Of a stretch of DNA of 64,000 nucleotides, positions 1 to 11,264 are shown piece by piece. This stretch comes from Pseudoscleropodium purum. Its lineage: Eukaryota; Streptophyta; Bryopsida; Hypnales; Brachytheciaceae. A program made the translations under genes and the position numbers. The notes beneath the pieces are model-generated. The model did no database searches and was not told the DNA's origin. It saw only the letters and a program-made list of their open reading frames with translations. The stretch lies in NCBI GenBank assembly GCA_963969395.1, contig OZ017798.1:15058173-15122172 (forward strand), written 5' to 3'. Position 1 is the stretch's first letter, and each line of letters begins with the position of its first letter.

Positions 1-1274
1 AAATCATTTCCAATTCCCTATATTGAAACACTCAATCTTCAAATTCACTTTCTTCTTCCTCAATTGCTTTCTTTGCACAACAAATCTTAAATTACATTGA
101 AACACTCAATCTCCAAATTCACTTCCTTTTTCCTTAGTTGCTTTCCTTGCACAACAAATCTTAAATTCCATTAAAAAATTCAATTCATCATTTTTTTCTT
201 TTTATATAAAACCTTTACATTCAATCCTAAACCCTGATCTCTTCAACCTTTTTTCCTTCAATCTTATGTCTCCTTTTCTTTCTTTGTCTCCTTCATGTTG
301 CTAAAATTCTCTGAAATGAATTAATTTGAACATTTGATTTATAAATTACATGTTTATATGAAGAAGCATAAATGAAGCCTTATTGTTACTACCACATACA
401 TATGTTATATGACCAAATCACATCAATGTTGACTTTTCAAAAAGAATTATTGTTTTTATTTCAAAACTCACAGCTAATGCACTTTCAATGACATTTTTTT
501 TTAATTCACATTACACGATAGCAAATGGTGGTCTTAGGTTTTTATAATCTCATCCAACGGATATTGTTTTTTCATTTTGGAGGAGGGAGGAAATAAATTG
601 CCTGACAATTTTGAGGAAAGAATTATTTCACAATTATTAAATACTTTGCTGTAAAGTTAGAGGGATGAATTAGAATACTTCATTATTTTGTGGACATGTG
701 TTCATATAGTTTGCAACATTTTGACTTTCTTTATCTTTAATTGTCTTTGGATTCAACAAAATGGCTTATTAATTTTGAAATCCATTAATCTTCAAAAAAT
801 TTAATTATTTTTCACAAAATATGACCTTGGAATACAATATCAATGATTTCTACAAGTTTTTTTGTGTTTCAAACATTGAATTTTGATTATTATGATTATT
901 TAAAAATTTCGTATTTATTTCTTGAGGTCATTTTTACAAGGTCATTTTACATAGGTAGTATTTGTTAGTATTTGATGTAAACTTATTTTAAGAAATCATG
1001 AAAAGTACTTCTTAAACTATAGGTTACTTGCAAAGGAGAGTTGGAAATCAATAGCATATGAATGTTGGAGACTCAACACAAGACCTTGTAAGCATTTGGA
1101 TGGATGAAAGAAACAAGTGTATGCATGTAATGACATGTTTGCATTCATTTTTCAAATTTAAACAATTGTTTGCTTTAGAATTAAAGATTGAACCAAATGA
1201 GTTTTCAAAAATAAATCGTTCTAAAAAATATGGAAATACATCAAATTCATAGATTATAATCTTAATCTCCCAAA
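1..1274. other. AT-rich intergenic DNA, no gene recognised
   Basis: Very AT-rich sequence with poly-T and poly-A runs. A short AT-biased open frame at 1058-1252 has no recognisable similarity and is best read as chance. Between about 10 and 170 there is a weak local duplication: the phrases cttgcacaacaaatcttaaa and cactcaatctyc-aaattcac each occur twice. I see no RNA gene or promoter. Confidence 0.6.
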
Positions 1275-1541
1275 ATGAAGACGACAAATTACATGTTATT
1301 TAAAGATAGAGAGATTGGTCCAAAAAATTTCAAAGGTGGACATTTTGGTAATAAAGTAACCAAGGAAGATGATATTGGAACTCCCTTGAAATTATTGCAT
1401 GAAGGAGAAGGCCATAGAATCATTGTAGAGCTCAAAAATGGCAATGTTTGTCGAGGCACACTAATTGAATCAGAGAATAATTGGACAAGCCAACTTGAAT
1501 CTATTACATACACCTTCCATAAGGTAATACTTCTTCAATGA
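1275..1541 (+). pseudogene. SmD3-like spliceosomal Sm-fold fragment
   Basis: The open frame encodes 88 residues. From about 1374 to 1523 it reads like the N-terminal half of the core snRNP protein SmD3: an IGTPLKLLHEGEGH stretch, a VELKNG segment, then RGTLIESENNW and SITYT, matching the Sm1 motif that ends near the ENNW position in SmD3. SmD3 is part of the heptameric Sm ring on spliceosomal snRNAs. The second half (Sm2 motif with the IRGS-type RNA-binding loop and the basic tail) is absent nearby. The first 33 residues do not resemble SmD3, which normally has only about six residues before this point. The similarity stops at AAG followed by GTAATA, which could be a splice donor, so an isolated exon is possible. 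A truncated gene copy in AT-rich DNA is more likely. Confidence 0.55.
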
Positions 1542-4342
1542 TATTTCAATTTTGTAGTATTAATTGAAATTCCTAATTTCAATATATTCATTGATTATAA
1601 TGATTTTTGAAAAATCTTCAAATTTAGCAAATTTAACAATATTTTTGCCAACTTAACCAGATTAATTTGTATAATTGTCTCAATTAGTTATCATAGAACA
1701 CCTATATTGTTTGAGACTACAATAATAATAATACTTTAAATCCTAGAAAATTTTATAGAAATTTATATTGAAAATTGTATTTAGATTTAAATTTAGGATT
1801 TATTAAAATATCATTTGGAAATTGGATTAGAGAATATTTCAAAGTTGCATACAAAATCTCAATTACATGTATAGATAGAATCTAGCATAATTATCTCATG
1901 ATAGTTTTGATCTTTCAAAAACTAGAGAGATTTTGAAGATAAATAATTGAATTTATATTAAATAATATGAAATTCAAATATAATGAAATTTCAATATTTC
2001 TTATATTATAACATGATCTTTCAATTATTTTCATATTTTCTAAATTCTTATTAGCAATGAAGTTATTTTTTTGATAAATACAGTGATCAAATTCAAATAT
2101 CACATAAGTTTATTTCTACAAAGTTGTTAAGAAGTTGATGTACAAAAATTGAATACTTTCATAGAGTACACAAGTTTATTTTGTAGAAACAAGCATGAAG
2201 TTTACACCATAGTGCATACAATAAAATAGAAAAAACAATTAAATGATCTTACAAGAAATGAAAATTTTTTAATCCAAAAATACATTTGAAGATGTCAAAT
2301 GGACTTAAAAATAAGAGAATTTCAAAATTACCTTTAAATTTCTATTCATGATGGAATTGATACTTCTGAATTAAAAATCTATCTATACACAATTTAGTGA
2401 TAGATTAGTAGATTAAGAATGAAAAATATATGGTCTATATTCCCATCACAAATGAAAAATAATAAGACTAAAGATTAAAGAAACAACAAATATCAACTTG
2501 TTTTAATACTAAAGAACATACTTGAAATATATAAATTTTCTCCTATTTGATAATATTAAAAGCTTCTAGCTCTTAACTTGAAAGATGTATGAAGTTATCT
2601 ATCAATGTTCTACAACATCTATTTTGAATTCTTTCAATCATAAAATCTTTCATCTTATTAACAAGTCTTGACAGCATACCATTTTCAAAGATAGTAGATT
2701 ATTGTTTTGTACAAACAAATCATCATTCACAACAATTGATATGTTTGATTTGGAAAAATAGACTCAACAAAAAAGAACACAAAAATTAAGACCTTTTAAG
2801 TTGGAATTGGTTTTTATTAGAGGCAAAAAAATAAGGTTTGTCAACTTTCACTTTCACCAATGAATAGAAATTTAAAAAATATATCAATATATTTATAATA
2901 CTGTAGATCATAAATTAAGCATATTTAATAATATTATATTATAAGAGTGTGTAGATTCAAAAAATTTATGATCTTTGGTCAAACTCAATTCACATTTAAA
3001 AATATTCATTATATTTTTAAAATGACAACTTTTACTTCTATTATATTTTGAAATTCTAAAATTTTCAAGAAATTAATAATTTATTGCACTTCCAAGATCT
3101 ATGGATCAAAATTCAAAATAAACCCCCTAAACCAAGACTTTTCTTGAAAAATACTAAATAAAATTCTATAATTAGTAAAAAAAATGATTTCAATTTAAGA
3201 CCAATTATCTTTCATTTGAATTTACTTTTGATAAAGCCTTGTATTTTTATAATATATTTGTAATTGATATGATGTTTTTAATAATATTTCTTTGCTTATT
3301 TCAATTAAGACAATCATAATTTTTTATATTTTTCACTATGTTTTATTGAAAAAAAATCAGCACTTTCAGCTAACACTCTTTTACATAAAGTCAAATAAAT
3401 AAATTGAAATTATTCAATTATTAAAAATCTAAATCAAGTGTAATAATGGTAATTTGATTTGAGAATAATATTTGACAATATGTAGGATATAATTAATAAA
3501 ACTATTTATTGAACCTTAATTTATCTCATGTTGTTTTAGTAACAACTCTAAATGTTCTCCTCAAAAATTACATTTTTTCATGGTATATTTGAAAATTTTC
3601 ATATGATAGACAATATATAATCTTAAACATTCAAAATATTGTATTGAAACTATACTACATTAGGGTTAGATTTGGAATAAATTTAGTCATTTTGTAAAAA
3701 TGCTGCATGTCATTTTGTGATTGGTAAAAGGTGATGCAAATCCTTGAGAATCTAACATGGAAGTTCAATTTTGGCACATCTTTGTCAAATCAAGCCTTCA
3801 TGTATGGTATTATACAATTTATTTAACAAAACCATCAATTTAAAAATGATATTTGATTATTTTGAACTAGTCTTGAAATCATAATGGATAATTTTTTCTT
3901 GAATAGAAAATTCAAAATTTGGAAAGGTTCCTATATAACCAAACTCCCTCGTGTCCTGAAAATTCCTTGCCATTTGATGTGGAAAAAATGAATTAAAATA
4001 CCTATTCATGCCATCCATTTTTCTTTCTCTAAAATTTGACATTGTTGAATGAAGGTTGGATCTAATCTGGACAAAAACCATTAACCCAAATAGTTTGCTA
4101 ACAAGATTCATTTTGAAAAATACAAAGAGGGATGAAGTGAGAAATTTAACCAAGCCCCAAGGATGATGGGTGAATTTGTATGTGTATGTATATGTGTGTT
4201 AGAATTCATGTGGATGGCTCATATACAAATCCAGAGGGGCAATTATGTCAAAATTAATAAGTGGTGAATGAATTAATAAGTGAATTGATGAGTGAGTCTT
4301 TTGAATGATTATCCATTCAGAAGATAGTTTACAAATAATATA
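1542..4342. other. AT-rich intergenic DNA, no gene recognised
   Basis: About 2.8 kb of AT-rich sequence without a convincing reading frame. The open frames at 1915-2103 and 3857-4153 on the minus strand are short, biased toward Ile, Asn, Phe and Lys, and match no family that I know. I see nothing else. Confidence 0.6.
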
Positions 4343-4346
4343 TTAA

Positions 4347-5250
4347 CCCCTAAAGGTTGAGGATTATGTTTTAACCAAAAGTGCCATTTCCAATACAAGC
4401 ACCAAATTTTAGAAGAAAAGCATTTTTGGACACATATAACCATAAGATCTTGTAGTAAACTAGTTTGAAAAGATGTTGAAAAAATTTCAAAATTTTCCAC
4501 CGTGTACATTGCAATATATTAGCATTTAAATTGATAAAAATCCTTTTGGGGGGTCTTGTGAAATACGAGTAGATGTACTTCACAAGGTCACATTTGAATG
4601 AAAAAATGTACACAATGGTGATCACTCTTTGCATTCATTCTTTGAGGCAAGTTGGCTACATGCTTGAAAAGTTTTAGACCTTTTGGAATTGCACAACATA
4701 TAGGAAAAAATTAATAAATAGAAAAAAATGTAAAATGATTCAAAACACTAAATTGTTAAGAATTTAATTATAAAATTGAAAAATGCCAATTTTAACAATA
4801 GAAATGTACTAATGAAAATCTACACTATATACTTTTATTTTTTTTCAAAAATATTAAAAATTGAGTTAAGGAAAGGGCTTCATTGAAGTAAAGAATCCAT
4901 ATTTATCTGCAAACTAGAACACCTCACAACTTTTATCTCATAAATCAAAATGGAATGATTGAAAGCTTTCTACATACATATAAATCTAAAAAAACAATTT
5001 CAAATTTCAAATTTTGAAAAAATTGATTTTTCAAGAAATTTTTGGGCAGCTTATTGAACATTGAAAATTACATATTATGCAATAATTTTTGAACCATGTA
5101 GTCAAAAGTTATGAAAATTATTGAGCCTTTAAGTTACTTTTTGGGGACATGTTGTGTAAAATTTTTAAAGAAAAAAAATGAAAATTTTGTTTCTAGTGAA
5201 TTGCCCCAAATTGCTACGTTGTGAAAGAATATGGTTTGGTCTTGTAGGGG
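4347..5250. mobile_element. TTAA-bounded ~0.9 kb repeat, copy A
   Basis: A 904-bp non-coding element flanked on both sides by TTAA (4343-4346 and 5251-5254). It begins CCCCTAAAGG and ends with TAGGGG, so the termini form a short inverted repeat. Its interior aligns along most of its length with the copy at 41653-42589 in the same orientation. Shared phrases include ACACATATAACCATAAGATC / ACACATAACCATATGATC, TTGGAATTG.ACA.CATATAGG and AAATTGTTAAGAATTT. The 3' part also aligns with the copy at 5595-6472, for example AACCATGTAGTCAAAA. TTAA target sites with CCC-GGG ends are the hallmark of piggyBac-type elements, but no transposase is encoded, so this would be a non-autonomous copy. The superfamily assignment is inference from the ends only. 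Confidence 0.65.
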
Positions 5251-5594
5251 TTAAATGTAGTTGTTGGAGATCACATGCCTAAAACAAAAGTTATCATGCT
5301 TGAAGTTTCTTTGAGTACCTTAAGCAAAATCCCTTTTCTACCTCTAAATTTTCAATTGAGAAGCATATTTATCCAATAGTCAGAAATAATATATATAATA
5401 CAAAATCTCATTTAAAGAAGAGTCAATTTTTTATGAAATTGATAGAAAAGTCCACAAAAATCAGATTCTTCTAATTCCCAAATGCTAATGTAGTAAAATT
5501 TGATATTTTTTATATTTCTAGGAAAAAATTCACATTCTTTTTCATAAACTAGTATAATTTGTAAGTTTGAAATTTAGAAATAAAAACATTTTAA

Positions 5595-6472
5595 CCTCTA
5601 AATTTCTTCTTGTTTAGAGGCTTAAAACAACTTCAAAACACTAATGTCAATAGCAAGCCTTAAATCTTCACCTATATTTACTTTTCAACAAATCAAAACT
5701 TACAATGCTTTAGTTAACTTGTTAGAGTGTGCCCTTCTAGAATTTCTAAATAAGAAACCTTACCAATTGCAAAATTATGATGCTTGGATTTCAAAAGAAG
5801 TGTTTTTAACTCTTCCCAAATGGTTAGATTTCATTTTTCAAACTTTTTATACAAAAATATGTAGATCCTACAACTTGCAACTCTACATATTTTGTTGAAG
5901 AAATAAGTTGGAAATAAATATAGAAATTTCAACAAAAATGAATTCAAATTCATACTTGAAGAAAATAATAAGTAGAAAGAAGTAGAGAATGACTTAAAAT
6001 AATAAATTGTTGAAAAATTAGTTATTGAGTTGAAAAATAGGAATAAATTTCTATTCTCAAAATCCTATGATTTTGAATAATATTGAAATTGAGTTAAATA
6101 AAGGAATTCATAGTTTATTTTAAGTAGAGATTGAAGGATTGCTCATGAATTAATACTCTTCATAACTTTGATCTCATTAATTTAAATGGAATGATTCAAA
6201 GCTTTTTGCCTATATAAATATCTTTTAAAAACTAATTTCAAATTTAATTTCTTTAAAAAGTGATTTTTTCTGAATTGCCTACATTGCTTGGGCTCCAAAA
6301 AATTACATATCATAGAATAACTCTTTAACCATGTAGTCAAAATTTATGAAAATTGTTACACCTTAAAGCTACTCCTTGCCTACATGTTTTTAAAAAAAAA
6401 ATGAAAATTCCATTTGTAAGTGAATGACCAAAAATACTATATTGCCAAAAAATGCTACTTGATCCTTAGAGG
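5595..6472. mobile_element. TTAA-bounded ~0.9 kb repeat, copy B (decayed)
   Basis: An 878-bp relative of copy A in the same orientation, starting only 344 bp after it. It starts after TTAA (5591-5594) with CCTCTAAA and ends CCTTAGAGG followed by TCAA, one change from TTAA. The 3' third matches copy A clearly: TTACATATCATAGAATAA versus TTACATATTATGCAATAA, then AACCATGTAGTCAAAA and GAAAATT..TT..AGTGAAT. The middle also shares AAATGGAATGATTCAAAGCTTT with copies A and C. The 5' half is much more diverged. It is non-coding, and the open frame at 5644-5898 inside it resembles nothing known. Confidence 0.55.
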
Positions 6473-8734
6473 TCAATTTTAATTTTGCTCAATTGGCAAT
6501 GGAAATGGTTGTTCTACAACTATTGCACAAAAGTTACCAATGTTTTTAAATTTTCTAGGTTTGACAATAGCAATAATTTTTTATTCCATATTACTATTTG
6601 TAGAGAATCATTAAAATTAATAATTGATAATAAAATATATTAAAAAAGTTATTCAAACAATGTGACAAATATTGTAGGTTTATTATCTTTCCTAACATGC
6701 TAAAGCATGCATCTTTATTTAAGCTTCCTAATGCTAAAACCAAGGTGCTCAACTTTCTACACAAGAATTTCTTTTCAAGAACTTTGAATATATTATAATT
6801 AATTTATAGATGTTGGATATATTAATGTTATAAATTGCAAAGTATAAAGTTCATTAAAAATTTATTTATTAGGAAGAGGTTGAAGATGATTTGATGTTGA
6901 GTTTGAAGCTTCTTCACCTCACAAAATATACTCAAAAAATTGCAGAGAACCAAGGACGATACTACTTGTGAATTTTCTAAATTCTTATGTATATTTCCAA
7001 TTTTTTACTAATAGATTTGATTTAATTGCATGTCTTGTAAGTATAGATTAAATTGTGGAATTTTGCAAATCAATTAAATTTTAACTCCTAATAACTTGAG
7101 GGGATTATAGAAATAACTAAGATTTTATAAAAATAGATTTATTTTGTAACTTTGATGAGGTTTTTATTAAAAGAAATTATGTTATGTACTTATGTATCAT
7201 GAATTGAAATGATCTCCATATACAATTTATATTTATAGTGTATAGTTTTTTTTATGAATTACTAAAAAGTCATTTTACATTGATTAATGAATACATCAAT
7301 ACTTTTTCCCAAAAGATAATTTTTGACACTTCAAAATATTGAATGATTATGCTCATTTCTTTATAAAAAGAAATTAGGAAATAGAAATTCTAATTTTCAT
7401 ATACATGGCTAGTTTTATTCTCTTCATTCGACAGTTTTGGTAGTTTAAACAATATAGTCTCAAGTGTTTTTTTTGTACTAGAATCTATACTAGTACTCGA
7501 TTTTTGAAATCTACATATCTCCTAGATATCTAAAATCTATATTAGTTCTAGATTTTTCAAACTACTCAGTCTAATATTTATATTAGTCTTAGATTTCTGG
7601 AATCTAAAACTAACCTAGATGTTAGCAATATATATTTGTCCTAGATGTCAAGGTGTGAAAATGGCACATATAATACTACCATTTTAATGAAATTTGCCAT
7701 ACACCTATATGAAGACAATCCATTCTACTATGCATCGGAAAAAAGAATTTGAAAAAACAAGGTATTTGCTTGCCAAAATGTTGACTAAAATTGTGTAGGG
7801 ACCACAAGTGGCTATATGTTTCATTAAATTTTCAATTTGTCTTTATTTTATTTATTTGGTATATATATTTTTACTAGCAAGGAAATAAATATTTTTAGAT
7901 AAATACATGTGAAAAGTCAAAATTAACAATGAACTATTTGGTATTTGGGGCATTTTAATCCAATATACAATATTCAACAACAAAATAATTTTTTTTTCCA
8001 AATGGTAACATTTTTTTGTTGACATCGTAGAAATTATCTACAATCTTTAAAAAAATATATCTACATGCTAGAACTGATGTATAGAGAAATATAGTAAGTT
8101 TGTATCTTGGCCCCAATTATAATTGCTATTCTATAAACAATATGTGTTTTCAAATTACACACATATATACATACATGCAATTTTATTTTTCACTTTTACA
8201 CTCATAACATACACATTTCTTCAGTATGAACAATTTTGTGACTTACAAAACTAAGTATGCTTTTCTTTTAATTTATTCTTGTAACATATTTATATGCAAT
8301 GAATAAAATACAAATAGTAAACATAAAATCTGCAGTATATATATATAATATTGGAGTATTACACCTTGACAAAATCCAACTCAAGCCACTTTTGTTTGTA
8401 ATAAATTAAAATTCCAATTTGATCATCTCTAATTTTTAGATTTTTTGTCAATTGATATAAGCTGTGAATATCATTAAATAGGCCATTAGAATAGTTGTTG
8501 CAATATGAAAGAGTTTTATAGAATCAAGAATCAACTCAACCATGTTTTTTGGTTTTGCTTGATAGTTATTGATTAATGCCTCAATGGACATAAGCAAGGT
8601 GACCAAAGACAAGAAGTAGACCACAAGATCCCATTTTTGATCCCATTGAGTGGTGCTCTTTAAAATTGCTACAAGAGAGCTTTGAAGGACTCTCAAATCA
8701 TAGTTTGGATAGGTATTTTATCCCAATGTGGACC
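6473..8734. other. AT-rich intergenic DNA with degenerate CTAGATTT repeats
   Basis: No gene recognised. Between about 7480 and 7650 a loose tandem array repeats phrases such as ctagatatctaaaatct, ttagttctagatttttc and ttagtcttagatttctgg roughly every 50-65 bp. A minus-strand open frame at 8448-8696 is hydrophobic, but its composition matches AT-rich background and no family is recognised. Confidence 0.5.
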
Positions 8735-9175
8735 TACAAATCATCTCACCATCTTATTCCAAGACAAAACAATTCAGGGGCATTAGAACAGATTCAATAG
8801 CATCAAAAAATGTTCATGTACTTGTGTCTCATGCAATTTATCCATTCCTCATTGTGTCTCTCATCGTGTCCCTACAAATTGACTCGCTATCTATTGATTT
8901 AATAGCATAAAAAACTATTCCTGTACTTACGTCTTATGCAATTCACCCATTCCCCACTATATCCTTACAAATTGACTCGCTATCTACCAATTCAATAGCA
9001 TCAAAACTATTCATGCACCTACGTTTTACACAGTTCATCTACTCCCCACCGTGTCCCTACAAATCTGCTCTCTATCTACCAATTCAATAGCATCAAAACT
9101 ATTCATGCACTTATGTTTTACGCCATGTCTCCACAAATCCACTCACTATCTTAATTCCATTTATGTATTTATGGT
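8735..9175. repeat. Tandem array of ~92-105 bp units
   Basis: At least four degenerate head-to-tail units can be counted by the recurring phrase TTCAATAGCATCAAA (8793, 8898 as TTTAATAGCATAA, 8991, 9083), each followed by ACTATTC-TG-AC and CCCTACAAAT-GACTCGCTATCTA-type sequence. Spacings are about 105, 93 and 92 bp. A partial unit follows near 9130-9170. The phrase CCAAGACAAAACAATTCAGG near 8759 recurs near 9242, so the array has a second, longer-range repetition. It is non-coding: open frames through it are a by-product of the repeat period. Confidence 0.7.
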
Positions 9176-9329
9176 TTCTTCCAATCTCTTGTGCATATCC
9201 GACTTGGTCTGAGAATCTAAACAACATTAGATTTTCAAATTCCAAGACAAAACAATGCAAGGGCATCAAAAACTATTCAAGTACTTGTGGCTCTTCTTAT
9301 CTCCTCTACATAAACTGGGCCCTTTTGAT

Positions 9330-10270
9330 CTCTACAAATTGTGTATTGTTAGTGGGGCTCCCCACGAAATATATGCACTCAAAAAATAGTTGTGGTCAAA
9401 TTAGAAGAGCAACTATCAAGTTCAAAGAATAACAATGGAAATGCACCTTACAATAATATAAATCATAGATGCAACATCATTTATTGACTTGTCTCTCTTG
9501 AGATAGAAACATTGTGGCAATCACATCTTGTCACCAACCAATGTGTGATACTTAAGGAGTATTTATATATTATAAATACCTAGGCAACATTTTCCAAGTT
9601 GCAATCTTTAAGTATTTAATATGAAAAAATGAATTTAGAATTAGACAAAAGTCATGAAGTGGTGCCTTCATTTGACTCCCCTTCCTTTTAATTTGGGAAA
9701 ATTAATAGATACAGACAAAAGTTCTCATCATGTAGCTTCTTGTTTAGTTTTATGCATAAAAAATCCCTAAGAATTTGCCATTGTCATCTCATTGAGGTAA
9801 TTGTACCCATTATGCCCCTCTCCCAATTGCATCTCTCATGTAAATCAATCTAACTTCAATTCAATCCACAAATCTTAGAGACAAAAAACACAATACATAG
9901 CAAGGTCATAATGGGTATGCTTAATTACCTGAACATTGCATCATTTTTTAAAATAATTTACATCAATATTATTAAATTAAAGAAAAGTTCACAACTTTGA
10001 CACTTTTCCAAGCCCATTGCTTGAAATGTAACCGTATACTAGTCCTAATTTTGGGAGTTTGTGTAGAAGAATGTCACAATTTTTGGTATTTTTTGTCACT
10101 CAGAATCATGCCCAATCCAGAGAAATTGACCATGCATGATTGTTGCTGACCAAATCCACCCATCCATCCACTCCCAAATGCATAATAATATTCTTCAATA
10201 TATATTTGAAAAACGCCCCAAGAAAACCGGGATATTTAAGATAGCGGAAACTCCAAGAATGAAGTAACCA
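9330..10270. other. AT-rich spacer upstream of the kinase gene
   Basis: No gene recognised. Composition shifts from AT-rich to roughly balanced at about 10,250-10,300, marking the approach to the kinase promoter and leader. Confidence 0.5.
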
Positions 10271-10279
10271 ATCGAGATC

Positions 10280-11264
10280 CTTGACTGCTCGCAAAATGGA
10301 ATCCTCTACCGACGCGCATCTGCATCGCGATGGCCCTTCCTGCAACCACAAGAGCTCTCGATCCATTTCGCAAGATCACAACGAGTATACAATCACAACC
10401 CATTGTAGTCATTCCCAAAATGAAACGCACACAAAGGCATACAAATGCTTACAAAATGCAATCTGGAATCATTCTGGTATCCGACCTTGGAATCTGGTTT
10501 GGTGGATGCCCACTCACTCCAGCCTTCATGATCAACGAGTTCCGTTACAAAACACGCCATCATGCAAGAAGCTAGACGGTAACTTAGAAATGTAGATGAC
10601 AAATGGCTGGAGTGTCCGTTACGTACAGAGCTCGAATTCAGTGGAATTGGCGGAGCACTGGGATAAGTTATATGGCAAAGCAAGAGACCGAGACTCAAAG
10701 CTCACTGGTGGCCCAGGTCCAGAGACTCCGGGATCGAAGCAGTTCGGTTTTCTTTAGTAATGTGCTTTCCCGAGTGAGTGCCGCGGCCGGTTGCTTGCCC
10801 TGCCTGCCTGCCTGTGTGCGTGCCTGCAGGACCTGTTCATCCGTGAGTGAGAAAATTATTTGTAAAAAAGCTCCACTGCAGGCATTTGTACAAGACCTAA
10901 ATCTGTGCAGAGATCTAATTCCAAGGTTCGAGATAACCAACTGGTGGGCCCTTCCTTGGGGGTGCATGTGATATATGGGAACGGACTACGTGTGGTCGCC
11001 TCCAGGAATCAATCAGTTGGGGCAGACTGCATCCCGGGACAGTAGTTTGCAGTAATATTCGGTGCTGAGGTTGACTTGGTTGGGGCCGGGACCAAGAATT
11101 AGGGAGAGAGAATGCAGGCGCATCTCTATACCGGCAAGTTGGGTAGGGTTTCGAAATTGCGGTGATAGCTGAAACTCCTGCAACAAAACCCTGCAAGCAA
11201 AGCAAGCGAGCCTGCAAGCGAAGGAAGCTTAATTGCAAGCAAGATCGAATTCGTTTCAGGAGCT
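10280..11264 (+). promoter_or_regulatory. Probable promoter and 5' leader of the STE20-type kinase
   Basis: A GC-richer stretch directly upstream of the kinase start codon at 11265. It contains a short TGCC/TGCG-rich microsatellite around 10,797-10,827. Open frames on both strands here change frame without any domain similarity and are treated as spurious. The start of transcription cannot be placed from sequence alone, but the composition and the absence of another gene make this the promoter and untranslated leader by position. Confidence 0.4.

Noticed and set aside
5644..5898. 84-residue frame inside TTAA repeat copy B as a small transposon protein
   Set aside because: The corresponding frame is not open in copies A and C, and the sequence has no similarity to known transposases.
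8448..8696. Hydrophobic 82-residue minus-strand frame that could be a small membrane protein
   Set aside because: The hydrophobic content follows from AT-rich codons (Ile, Leu, Phe). There is no family similarity, no promoter and no exon context.
10281..11238. Overlapping open frames of 60-120 residues on both strands upstream of the kinase
   Set aside because: They arise from the balanced base composition of a promoter/leader region, show no domain motifs, and end or change frame without splice support. They overlap the kinase leader.
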